This document shows, in pieces, positions 7,368 to 13,769 of a stretch of DNA of 14,139 nucleotides (its first letter is position 1; each line of letters opens with the position of its first letter). This DNA comes from Nitrososphaerota archaeon. GTDB lineage: Archaea; Thermoproteota; Nitrososphaeria; Nitrososphaerales; CADDZS01. The notes under the pieces were generated by a model. The model ran no database searches and was not told the origin of the DNA. It saw only the letters and a list, made by a program, of their open reading frames with translations. The stretch spans positions 1-14,139 of the forward strand of contig JAPCJU010000012.1 in assembly GCA_027886795.1 (NCBI GenBank), in the 5' to 3' direction. Position numbers and translations under genes: made by a program.

Positions 7368-7739
7368 CTAAGTTGATCCTTCGAGTTTCTGCCTGCGAAG
7401 CTTGTCCTCAAGATTAACACTTGTCACAACTACGTTTGAAGCGTGAATTCTTAGCGGAGTCGTTCCACCGGCGATCTTTTCACGGGTAACGCCTTCTACC
7501 GTTATTCTTCCCTCTTTCGGGAAGACCTTCTGGATTTTTCCTTCGATCCCCGCATATTCGCCCCTCACCAGCTTTACGCTATCGCCGGTTCGGAGTCGGA
7601 TCGAATTTGTCCCATATTTCGACTTTAGATCGGATGAAAGTGCCGCCCTTGAAAGCTTCAGACTTCGGTCTCGAACGGAGCTAAGAGCTGCGCTCTTTCT
7701 CATCTTCGTTGGCTTTGATGATTTCGAATCAAACTTCAT
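7368..7739 (-). CDS. rpl24: Large ribosomal subunit protein L24 (uL24)
   Basis: L24 initiates 50S assembly and lies near the tunnel exit. The 123 residues have a basic Ser/Lys-rich N terminus, then a KOW motif: RTGDSVKLVRGEYAGIEGKIQKVFPKEGRITVEGV (50-84). The end, PLRIHASNVVVTSVNLEDKLRRQKL, is typical of archaeal L24. ATG 7739 is preceded by a strong GAGGAG ten bases upstream, which overlaps the L14 stop codon. Confidence 0.96.
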   Translation of the reverse strand: MKFDSKSSKPTKMRKSAALSSVRDRSLKLSRAALSSDLKSKYGTNSIRLRTGDSVKLVRGEYAGIEGKIQKVFPKEGRITVEGVTREKIAGGTTPLRIHASNVVVTSVNLEDKLRRQKLEGST

Positions 7740-7753
7740 TGGATTTTAGCTCC

Positions 7754-8188
7754 TCAAACAATCATTGTTGCAAGATTCGCAATTCTAGGCCAACGCTCAG
7801 CGGCCTCTGCTGCAACCGGTCCTTTGATGTCAGTTCCCTTCAGGTCGCCTTCTGGGGTGATGATAACCGCTGCATTGTCCTCAAACATTATTCTTTGGCC
7901 ACTGACTCTCCTTACAGGATATTTTTGTCGGATGATCACAGCGCCAAAGGTTTGCTTTCTTAATTCTGGTGGTCCCCGTTTAACGACAACCGTTACATGA
8001 TCTCCAACTGATGCGGCTGGCACTCTCTTTAATCTACCATGGTACCGGGTCACGTTGATGACCCTCAGTGTCTTGGCTCCGGTATTGTCTGCGCAAGTTA
8101 TTATTGCACTTACTGGAACTGCCCTTGTGATGTAGAGCTTAAACTCTGAAACTCCCTTCGCTGAAACCGCTCTTGACTTTGTCGACAT
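7754..8188 (-). CDS. rpl14: Large ribosomal subunit protein L14 (uL14)
   Basis: L14 lies at the subunit interface, in the intersubunit bridge region. The 144 residues include the L14 beta-barrel signature: VSAIITCADNTGAKTLRVINV (26-46), ASVGDHVTVVVKRGPPELRKQ (59-79), and FGAVIIRQKYPVRRVSGQRIMFEDNAAVII (81-110). The C terminus GPVAAEAAERWPRIANLATMIV is the archaeal/eukaryotic version. ATG 8188 has an AGGAG/AAGGA purine run upstream. It sits between S17 (17 bases away) and L24. Confidence 0.97.
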   Translation of the reverse strand: MSTKSRAVSAKGVSEFKLYITRAVPVSAIITCADNTGAKTLRVINVTRYHGRLKRVPAASVGDHVTVVVKRGPPELRKQTFGAVIIRQKYPVRRVSGQRIMFEDNAAVIITPEGDLKGTDIKGPVAAEAAERWPRIANLATMIV

Positions 8189-8205
8189 TCCTTCTCACTC
8201 CTTTA

Positions 8206-8565
8206 CTATTTCTTACCGCTTGGGGAGACCACACTTTCGGCAATTCTTTCGACAACGACAAATGAAACCGTTTTTGAAATCGGCCTACATTCGGCAATCG
8301 TGGCAGTATCGCCAATCTTCAGATCGAGGCAGGGAGAAATATGAGCGTGGAGTTTGTGCCTTTTCTTCAGATATCTCAGATATTTTTTGTTGAATTGAGT
8401 CGATTCCTGCTGCACTACCGCCATGTTCTTTGCGGATACGCTGACTACTTTTCCTGTCTGCAGCTTACCCCTGATCCTCAGCGCGCCGTGGAACGGGCAA
8501 TTGGGATCCTCACACATTCGTCCAGGTGGTTTCACATCGAGCCCGATGCTTCGTGATTCAGACAT
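8206..8565 (-). CDS. rps17: Small ribosomal subunit protein S17 (uS17)
   Basis: S17 is a primary 16S rRNA-binding OB-fold protein. The 119 residues contain the archaeal N-terminal CEDPNCPFHG motif (18-27), with cysteines 18 and 23, then the OB fold: LRIRGKLQTGKVVSVSAKNMAVVQ (29-52), HKLHAHISPCLDLKIGDTATIAECRPISKTVSFVVVE (70-106). ATG 8565 lies 6 bases after the Rpp29 stop. Confidence 0.96.
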   Translation of the reverse strand: MSESRSIGLDVKPPGRMCEDPNCPFHGALRIRGKLQTGKVVSVSAKNMAVVQQESTQFNKKYLRYLKKRHKLHAHISPCLDLKIGDTATIAECRPISKTVSFVVVERIAESVVSPSGKK

Positions 8566-8571
8566 TTGATT

Positions 8572-8817
8572 CTAACCCTTAATCCTCTCAGCGGGAGTCC
8601 CAATCAGTTTCGATCCATCTATCGTCAAATTGTTCGGTTTTGAAGGTACTGACAATGTCACGATTGATTTCGGGATCATTACCTGTCTCTCTTCTGGGGT
8701 GAGTATCACGAGCATGTTTTTTGTTTCGTCCAACACTAATCCCTTGATTCCATTCATTGTCTTGTCCTTTGATGCAAGGACGAGAATTTCTGTACCAATC
8801 AACATACCGCCAAACAT
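8572..8817 (-). CDS. rnp1: RNase P protein component 1 (Rpp29/Pop4 family)
   Basis: This is a protein subunit of archaeal RNase P, the ribonucleoprotein that removes 5' leaders from pre-tRNA. The 81 residues show the Sm-like Rpp29 core: LIGTEILVLASKDKTMNGIKGLVLDETKNMLVIL (6-39), with the family motif GxVxDETKNML, then a strand with basic residues (VMIPKSIVTLSV, 46-57). ATG 8817 is preceded by an in-frame TGA two codons upstream and by GGTG at -15 to -12. A start at Met5 cannot be excluded. The gene between L29 and S17 is its standard archaeal location. Confidence 0.9.
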   Translation of the reverse strand: MFGGMLIGTEILVLASKDKTMNGIKGLVLDETKNMLVILTPEERQVMIPKSIVTLSVPSKPNNLTIDGSKLIGTPAERIKG

Positions 8818-8845
8818 TTTTCAAATTACACCTTTTAGAATAAGA

Positions 8846-9115
8846 TTAACTAACTGTTGCGGGAGCTTCTGGAGCTGGCTCTGCTTTTTTCGTACCCTTT
8901 TGAACGTTTAGGGCAGCGGCTTTCTTTGCATTAATCATTGTTAGAGTTCTTGCGATGTTTCTTCGATAGGTCTTGATTTCCCCCAGCTCTTTCTTCAGTG
9001 TACCGCGTGCTGCCTTTGACCTGAGCCTGGAAAGCTCAGAACGAAGATCATTTGACCGCTTGATCAGATCGGGTTCTGACAGTTTGGATAATTCTTCAGT
9101 CTTGACTCGTTTCAT
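8846..9115 (-). CDS. rpl29: Large ribosomal subunit protein L29 (uL29)
   Basis: L29 is a helical-hairpin protein at the tunnel exit, next to L23 and the docking site of SecY and SRP. From ATG 9115 it has 89 residues: the two-helix L29 fold at 4-62 (TEELSKLSEPDLIKRSNDLRSEL, then IKTYRRNIARTLTMINAKKA), followed by a short Ala/Pro/Lys tail (66-89). The frame stays open a further 45 codons upstream, but that part lies inside the S3 gene and has no L29 character. I therefore start at the Met right before the conserved region, where GGAG and AAGGA occur upstream. The start overlaps the end of S3 by 20 bases. Confidence 0.9.
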   Translation of the reverse strand: MKRVKTEELSKLSEPDLIKRSNDLRSELSRLRSKAARGTLKKELGEIKTYRRNIARTLTMINAKKAAALNVQKGTKKAEPAPEAPATVS

Positions 9116-9857
9116 TTCCTTTCTTTGACTCCTTCTTGCTCGTCGAACTCCGTCGAGAGGACCTAGGGGCCGAATTGTCCTTCTGATTTTGTTCCTGAGC
9201 CTCGTCACCCTCCGGTTTTTCTTCCCCAGTTTCTGAACTCGCCGGAGCATTCAGCTCTATCAGTTCAACATCAGGAGGAATTGAATTCTTTATCGCAATA
9301 TCCACCTTGACACCGAACAAACCCATTTTCAGTAGGACATCTGTCGTAGCTCGGCGGACAATTCTGTCAGCAGTTTCGCCGCTCTTTGGCACAACGCCAG
9401 CGACGTACTTTTCAAAGTGAGCCCTCTCACTTCTCAATTTTCCCGAAATTGTAATCTCAACGCCCAGAGCACCCGCGTTCATCATCGAGTTCATAGCCCA
9501 AATGGCTGCACGCCTAAATGCCGTGCCGCGGACAACTGTCTGAGCAATCCTCGAGCACATGATCCGTGGATTGAGCTCAGGAACTTCTTCTTCAACTACA
9601 GAAATCTGAGGGTTGGGTAGACCAAATTTTTTCTCGAGTTTTTCAGTCAGATCGCGAATTCCCATTCCTCTGCGACCGATGACTAGGCCCGGTCTCTGAA
9701 CGAAGAGCGTTATCCTGGTGCCCAGGGGAGAAGTTGTGATATCTACGCCGCCATAACCTGCTTCAGTTAGAGAAGCTTCCAAAAATTCATCAATCTCCGC
9801 GTTTCGCGCGAATTTGTTCATTACTTTTTTTGTTGTAGTAATGGTGGTGGTTGCCAA
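9096..9857 (-). CDS. rps3: Small ribosomal subunit protein S3 (uS3)
   Basis: S3 lies at the mRNA entry channel of the 30S head. The 253 residues contain a type II KH domain (about 20-95) with RPGLVIGRRGMGIRDLTEKLEKKFG (55-79) and its IGRRG loop. The C-terminal S3 domain (about 96-195) has ELNPRIMCSRIAQTVVRGTAFRRA and MNAGALGVEITISGKLRSERAHFEKYVAGVVPKSG. Residues 203-253 are a low-complexity tail: acidic (Glu/Asp/Gln) up to about 225, then Ser/Lys/Arg-rich. TTG 9857 is chosen because GAGG lies eight bases upstream; Met13 (9821) is possible but has no better signal. It begins 3 bases after the L22 stop. Confidence 0.96.
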   Translation of the reverse strand: MATTTITTTKKVMNKFARNAEIDEFLEASLTEAGYGGVDITTSPLGTRITLFVQRPGLVIGRRGMGIRDLTEKLEKKFGLPNPQISVVEEEVPELNPRIMCSRIAQTVVRGTAFRRAAIWAMNSMMNAGALGVEITISGKLRSERAHFEKYVAGVVPKSGETADRIVRRATTDVLLKMGLFGVKVDIAIKNSIPPDVELIELNAPASSETGEEKPEGDEAQEQNQKDNSAPRSSRRSSTSKKESKKGNETSQD

Positions 9858-9860
9858 ATT

Positions 9861-10322
9861 CTAAGCCTCAGTCGCCACTACTTCAATGTGAACTAGTGTG
9901 TTGAAAGATGGTGATGAACGCCCTTGCGCTCTCGGGGTATAAGCACGAATAATGCGACCTCTCGCGGCTGTCGCATGAATGATCTTCATTCTATCCAAGT
10001 CTCTGCCCTTGAATTCTGCATTCGCCTCAAGATTATTCAAAACTTCGAGAACTTTGGAGGCAGCTTTTACTGGATATCCTCCCGCATGAAAACCGTTAAT
10101 CTCGGATCTGTGAGCGCCGCCACGCTTGAATCTTCTAAAAGGAACGGCGGCTTCCTTTTCTCTTACAGCTTCGAGGTATTCTTTGGCATCGGTTAGAAAC
10201 ATACCGTTAATTGCACGACATACCTCTCTCGCGGTTTTGGGCGATACGTCTACTTCTCTTCCGCTTGCTTTGATGTGCAGAAGAGGGTCATAACTCTGAA
10301 AGGCGTATCTGAAAAGGGGCAA
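9861..10322 (-). CDS. rpl22: Large ribosomal subunit protein L22 (uL22)
   Basis: L22 lines the peptide exit tunnel. The 153 residues match the archaeal/eukaryotic L22/L17 form: MPLFRYAFQSYDP at the N terminus, then EVDVSPKTAREVCRAINGMFLTDAKEYLE (23-51), RSEINGFHAGGYPVKAASKVLEVLNNLEANA (72-102), and the tunnel beta-hairpin region IIHATAARGRIIRAYTPRAQGRSSP (114-138). The start is TTG 10322, right at the conserved N terminus, with no clear Shine-Dalgarno sequence. It follows the largest gap of the cluster, which carries a TATA-like element, so it may be transcribed from its own promoter. Confidence 0.96.
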   Translation of the reverse strand: MPLFRYAFQSYDPLLHIKASGREVDVSPKTAREVCRAINGMFLTDAKEYLEAVREKEAAVPFRRFKRGGAHRSEINGFHAGGYPVKAASKVLEVLNNLEANAEFKGRDLDRMKIIHATAARGRIIRAYTPRAQGRSSPSFNTLVHIEVVATEA

Positions 10323-10363
10323 TACCCGGCTAACACTTGGAGAGAAGGAACTTTGCGCTGAAG

Positions 10364-10386
10364 GGGATAAATACCTTGCTATATCG
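10364..10386 (-). promoter_or_regulatory. Candidate internal promoter before L22
   Basis: Within the S19-L22 gap the coding strand reads GATATAGCAAGGTATTTATC (10385-10366). The TATTTATC element (10373-10366) resembles an archaeal TATA box. It lies about 45 bases before the L22 start, so initiation about 25 bases downstream would leave a leader of roughly 20 nt. GATATA (10385-10380) is a second possible box. The otherwise gapless arrangement makes a promoter here plausible, but the call rests on motif and position alone. Confidence 0.4.
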
Positions 10387-10390
10387 CATG

Positions 10391-10405
10391 AATGAAAATT
10401 TCATT
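10391..10405. repeat. Short perfect inverted repeat in the S19-L22 gap
   Basis: The plus strand reads AATGAAAATTTCATT: two 7-base arms (AATGAAA / TTTCATT) around one central base. It lies about 20 bases upstream of the TATA-like element, on the side where an archaeal activator or repressor could bind. Just beyond it a GAGAAT repeat (GAGAATCTGAGAAT, 10409-10422) occurs. The arms are too short and AT-rich to call a transcription terminator; an operator is possible but unproven. Confidence 0.35.
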
Positions 10406-10432
10406 TGAGAGAATCTGAGAATTTCTTTTTTC

Positions 10433-10834
10433 TTACTTTAACGGAACATACAGACTCGATCTAGATGCCCCGATACCGGGAGTCCCGTGAACTACCTTTT
10501 TGTTTGTAATGACGTACTCACCGATGTAGTGACCCACCATCTCTGGTTTAATTTCAAGTGGCACGAATTCCTTACCGGAATGCACCTGGATCGTAAGGGC
10601 TACCATGTAGGGCAAGATTACCATGTCCCTTGCATGAGTCTTTATCGGATTTTTGATCTTTCCATCTTTCGCTAGTCTCGTGTCCGCAATGAATTTCTTT
10701 TTGTCATCTGAGTTGAGCATACCTCGGTTCAAAGATCTTCTCTGTCTCGAAGGAAGCAATCCCAAGAACGACTCGAAGGACATCCCCTGCAGCTGCTCTA
10801 ACGAAAAACCTCTGTACTTGAATTCTTTCGGCAT
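10433..10834 (-). CDS. rps19: Small ribosomal subunit protein S19 (uS19)
   Basis: S19 is a 30S head protein that contacts S13 and the A-site region. The 133 residues begin with the archaeal PKEFKYRGFSLEQLQGMSFESF segment and RRSLNRG (about 32-38). The core has THARDMVILPYMVALTIQVHSGKEFVPLEI (66-95). The C-terminal S19 signature is complete: MVGHYIGEYVITNKKVVHGTPGIGASRSSLYVPLK (99-133). ATG 10834 follows the L2 stop by 9 bases, and AGGTAG overlapping that stop may act as ribosome binding site. The gene is followed by the 110-base gap before L22. Confidence 0.97.
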   Translation of the reverse strand: MPKEFKYRGFSLEQLQGMSFESFLGLLPSRQRRSLNRGMLNSDDKKKFIADTRLAKDGKIKNPIKTHARDMVILPYMVALTIQVHSGKEFVPLEIKPEMVGHYIGEYVITNKKVVHGTPGIGASRSSLYVPLK

Positions 10835-10843
10835 TACATTTCT

Positions 10844-11584
10844 CTACCTTTGTGCATCCTCAATTCTCGGAATTCTCTTCCTGCCGGTCTTACGTGGGGC
10901 AATGTGTCCAACCTTCCTTCCAGGAGGCGCATTCCTTGAAGTTGAGGTAGACTTACCTGGATGCTGATGTCTCCCACCACCGAACGGATGGTAAACCGCG
11001 GCCATCGCGATACCTCGCATTCTTGGGTACATCTTGCCCTTTGACTTCATGAGATGGTATTTGGCTCCGGCGCGGAGGAATGGTTTATCGGTTCTACCAC
11101 CACCACTAACTATTCCGATGGAAGCGCGGCACTTTGGAGATAAGAAAGCAGTGCGACCCGAGGGCATTCTGATCGTGGAACCAAGGGGTGAATTAGCAAA
11201 AAGCACAGCGGATTCTCCGGCCTGCCTAACTAGTCGCCCTCCGTCGCCCAAGTATCTCTCGATGTTACAAATTGTGCTTCCCTCTGGAATGTTTGCTAAT
11301 GGCAAAACGTTTCCAGAAGTTACGGCAGCTTGAGGCCCGATTTGTATCTGAGAACCGACGACGGTTCCGGAAACAGCGGGAAGATAAAATCTCTTACCAG
11401 AGTAATCAACTTCAGCGAGGGGGTACGCGCGCCCTCTTTCGTGGACGATATCTAGAACTTTCATTTCTGCAGTCACACCGGCTGGAACGAAAGGATACCT
11501 AACCTTCGCGAATTTTCCTATTTGTGGTGCCCTGTACTGAAGGCCACCCTTTCCACGGTGTCTTTGGAGAATTCTCTTACCCAA
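10844..11584 (-). CDS. rpl2: Large ribosomal subunit protein L2 (uL2)
   Basis: L2 is a 23S rRNA-binding protein near the peptidyl-transferase centre, important for subunit association. The 246 residues start MGKRILQRHRGKGG, as in archaeal L2. The RNA-binding domain (about 35-115) contains YPLAEVDYSGKRFYLPAVSG, and the C-terminal domain has MRGIAMAAVYHPFGGGRHQHPGKS (189-212), with the conserved histidine 199 and the HQH at 206-208. The basic tail GRKVGHIAPRKTGRKR ends the protein. The start is TTG 11584, immediately after the L23 stop, with GGTG six bases upstream. Confidence 0.97.
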   Translation of the reverse strand: MGKRILQRHRGKGGLQYRAPQIGKFAKVRYPFVPAGVTAEMKVLDIVHERGRAYPLAEVDYSGKRFYLPAVSGTVVGSQIQIGPQAAVTSGNVLPLANIPEGSTICNIERYLGDGGRLVRQAGESAVLFANSPLGSTIRMPSGRTAFLSPKCRASIGIVSGGGRTDKPFLRAGAKYHLMKSKGKMYPRMRGIAMAAVYHPFGGGRHQHPGKSTSTSRNAPPGRKVGHIAPRKTGRKRIPRIEDAQR

Positions 11585-11587
11585 TTA

Positions 11588-11854
11588 CTACACCAAACCA
11601 AGTTTGGATGCAAGATCAGTCGCAGAGCTTTCAGGCGCAAGACGAACGTAAGCTTTCTTTCCAACGATCGTGATTGCGGTATTCACCGTCGCAACCTTGA
11701 CCTGGTACAGTGTTTCAATCGCGCCCTTTATCTTGGACTTTGACGCCTTTAAATCGACCAAAAAACAAATCTTATTTTGCCTCTCAATGATGTCAAAAGT
11801 TTTTTCGGTAACGTAAGGCCTGAAAATAATTTTTAGAGCATCCTCGGGATTCAA
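11588..11854 (-). CDS. rpl23: Large ribosomal subunit protein L23 (uL23)
   Basis: L23 lies at the tunnel exit and is a docking site for SRP and the translocon. The 88 residues match archaeal L23: MNPEDALKIIFRPYVTEKTFDIIE (1-24), KICFLVDLKASKSKIKGAIETLYQVKVATVNTAI (28-61) and GKKAYVRL (65-72), ending in a short helix (ATDLASKLGLV). I choose TTG 11854 rather than the TTG at 11869. It begins exactly at the conserved N terminus, lies one base after the L4 stop, and has GGTG nine bases upstream. The longer frame would add MVACR and overlap L4. Confidence 0.94.
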   Translation of the reverse strand: MNPEDALKIIFRPYVTEKTFDIIERQNKICFLVDLKASKSKIKGAIETLYQVKVATVNTAITIVGKKAYVRLAPESSATDLASKLGLV

Positions 11855-11855
11855 T

Positions 11856-12647
11856 CTACATGCCACCAATATTCAAGATATTTTTCGAAATTGAATCAAG
11901 CGAGTTTTTGGACCAGATCGTCAACCGACCGGGGACTGAGCCAGGCGCGAGATCTAGGACGGAGAGGTTTGAACTTTTAGCGAGCGTCACTCCCTGCATT
12001 GATTTTACGATGGCACCCAATTTTGATCCGCTCGAAACCACTATGAGAGGCCCGACCCCCGGTCTAGTCCTCTGCGAGAGAGCCGAGGTAACTTTCTTAG
12101 TTCTGTTGCTGGCCCTTTCGATATCTTTGTCTGCTCCAACCGATGAAAGGAATTTTTTCAGGTCCCTGACTTTGTTGATATTCTCTATATCGCTTGAAAC
12201 GACAATTGGGAGCTTGGATGAAAATTTATGACCTCTCTTTGTAACGAGTTCATGGTCAGCTGTCGCCGCTATTGCGGATGCTAGCGCCAGATATCGTTCT
12301 TTCTTGTTTATTTCCTTGCGGATTACCTTCTCAGACCTGGGGGGATGCGGCATTCTACCATGAACAGTGCTCGCCACTGCCCCAGCCATGCCTGATTTTG
12401 AGTACCGTTCACCTTTGACTCTAGGAATTCTGGAAATTCCTCGACCCGTTGGGGGATGACCGGATTCCGCACTGGTTCTCTCACCCGCAAGAGGATCCCT
12501 CCCCTGAGGCTGAATATTGTGTGACGCTAGTGCGACATAAACACGATTGATCACATCCTGCCTGATTGGTGTTTTGAAAACAGACGGAAGGCTCAGAGAT
12601 TCTGTTTCCTCGCCTTCAAGGTTCAGTATCTTAACTTCAGATTCCAT
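11856..12647 (-). CDS. rpl4: Large ribosomal subunit protein L4 (uL4, archaeal type)
   Basis: L4 is a 23S rRNA-binding protein whose loop lines the exit tunnel. The 263 residues show the archaeal L4 (L1e) pattern: LPSVFKTPIRQDVINRVYVALASHNIQPQGRDPLAGERTSAES (20-62), the tunnel loop with RGISRIPRVKGERYSKSGMAGAVASTVHGRMPHPPRSEK (69-107), then the helical core (EINKKERYLALASAIAATAD) and the C-terminal VLDLAPGSVPGRLTIWSKNSLD segment. ATG 12647 lies 14 bases after the L3 stop. The gap contains TAGGCGAAAT, also present before L5. Confidence 0.97.
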   Translation of the reverse strand: MESEVKILNLEGEETESLSLPSVFKTPIRQDVINRVYVALASHNIQPQGRDPLAGERTSAESGHPPTGRGISRIPRVKGERYSKSGMAGAVASTVHGRMPHPPRSEKVIRKEINKKERYLALASAIAATADHELVTKRGHKFSSKLPIVVSSDIENINKVRDLKKFLSSVGADKDIERASNRTKKVTSALSQRTRPGVGPLIVVSSGSKLGAIVKSMQGVTLAKSSNLSVLDLAPGSVPGRLTIWSKNSLDSISKNILNIGGM

Positions 12648-12661
12648 TCTATTTCGCCTAA

Positions 12662-13720
12662 CTACTTTTGCTGTGGGGCTGAGACGGAAATCATCGGCAT
12701 AGCCTTGCCAGAAACGTTTACCTCTACAATCTTTGGTACCTGCAGTTTCTGCCTTCTAGGATAGAGGGGTATCCTGAGATCTATCAACCTCTTGATCGGG
12801 CCAGGTACTGAACCACGGACGATAACGTAGTCTCCTCTAATTTCTCCAAAGTGAGGAAATCCTCCACTTGGCGTTATGGGATTTTGTTGAGCATTCGAGA
12901 CCGCCAAAACGCGCTTATTCTTGTCTATTCGCTGGTGAAATCCCATCTGCCCCGCCCGAGGTACTGTATACATGACAGTCGCCGGATGCCATGGACTGAT
13001 GACACCAACTTCTCTAACGGTCTTTCTAGATTTGTGCTGCTTTCGCTTGACTCCAAATCTCGTAATTACCCCTTCGAAGCCCTTGCCCTTTGTGATCGCG
13101 ATCGTATCAAAATAAGAACCTGGCTTGAAATAATCGGAAGCACTAACAGCCTTTCCCAAAACTCCCTTGAGATATTCAAATTGAGCTTTTGGATTTCCGC
13201 CCGTAACGGCAACTTCTTGAATTTGTGGAATATCGTTTGAAAGACCCGTGTCGCTAGGGGTGACTCCGACTATGGCAGTAAAATTCGTCACCTGATTCAG
13301 AAGGCCTTCAGCCTTTTTCAAGGATATATCTGAGGACGGAGGTGTACCCTTGCTTTCCTTAGTATAGGATAGCCTTTCACGAACTTCTTCGGGTATGTTT
13401 CCAGCGAATACATCAATCAAAGCGAAATCTATTGCATTTCTTCGGCCGTAAGCACGAAAACCGTAAACCGTTAACGTAGGCGCGGAAAGAACCGTGGCAG
13501 GATTGAACATCGGTTTTCCAAAATTCGGGGTCTTTTCACGGTCATCTAGTGTGACTACCTGAACCATCCCAGCTTTGAAGGTGGGAAACCCAGCGAGAGT
13601 TGGTTTGTCTATTCCACGGGTCGTCCAATTCCTTATTCTAGGAATTAGAACTTGATGCCGTGCTCTGGGGGCGAAAGCAAGAGAGCCTCGCCTAGGTGCA
13701 TTATGCTTACGGTGACCCAA
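12662..13720 (-). CDS. rpl3: Large ribosomal subunit protein L3 (uL3, archaeal type)
   Basis: L3 is an early assembly protein reaching the peptidyl-transferase centre. The 352 residues begin with the archaeal N terminus MGHRKHNAPRRGSLAFAPRAR. The core includes KPTLAGFPTFKAGMVQV (39-55), ITKGKGFEGVITRFGVKRKQHKSRKTVREVG (209-239), and the tryptophan-finger segment ISPWHPATVMYTVPRAGQMGFHQR (241-264). TTG 13720 is chosen because conservation begins exactly there. The frame extends seven codons further to a GTG at 13741, but MEYGVFR is not an L3 feature and would start close to or before the likely transcription start. First ribosomal gene of the cluster, as is typical in archaea. Confidence 0.93.
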   Translation of the reverse strand: MGHRKHNAPRRGSLAFAPRARHQVLIPRIRNWTTRGIDKPTLAGFPTFKAGMVQVVTLDDREKTPNFGKPMFNPATVLSAPTLTVYGFRAYGRRNAIDFALIDVFAGNIPEEVRERLSYTKESKGTPPSSDISLKKAEGLLNQVTNFTAIVGVTPSDTGLSNDIPQIQEVAVTGGNPKAQFEYLKGVLGKAVSASDYFKPGSYFDTIAITKGKGFEGVITRFGVKRKQHKSRKTVREVGVISPWHPATVMYTVPRAGQMGFHQRIDKNKRVLAVSNAQQNPITPSGGFPHFGEIRGDYVIVRGSVPGPIKRLIDLRIPLYPRRQKLQVPKIVEVNVSGKAMPMISVSAPQQK

Positions 13721-13757
13721 CCTGAAAACGCCGTACTCCACGAATCCGCTGATTATT

Positions 13758-13768
13758 GTTTTTAAGGC
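13758..13768 (-). promoter_or_regulatory. Candidate promoter before L3
   Basis: Around the stop codon of the preceding methyltransferase gene, the coding strand reads CCTTAAAAACAATAATC. TTAAAAA (13765-13759) could serve as an archaeal TATA box; transcription starting about 25 bases downstream would begin near 13737 and leave a leader of about 17 nt before TTG 13720. The motif is weak, and the methyltransferase gene may simply read through into L3. Confidence 0.25.
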
Positions 13769-13769
13769 T

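Noticed and set aside
8588..8824. Overlapping 78-codon frame alongside Rpp29
   Set aside because: The alternate frame has no recognisable motif, while the 81-codon frame has the Rpp29 core.
9116..9250. Upstream extension of L29 by 45 highly basic residues
   Set aside because: These codons are the S3 C-terminal tail read in another frame; L29 conservation starts at the Met at 9115.
13721..13741. Seven-residue extension of L3 from GTG 13741
   Set aside because: The residues are not part of the L3 family start (MGHRKH...), and the TTG fits conservation better.
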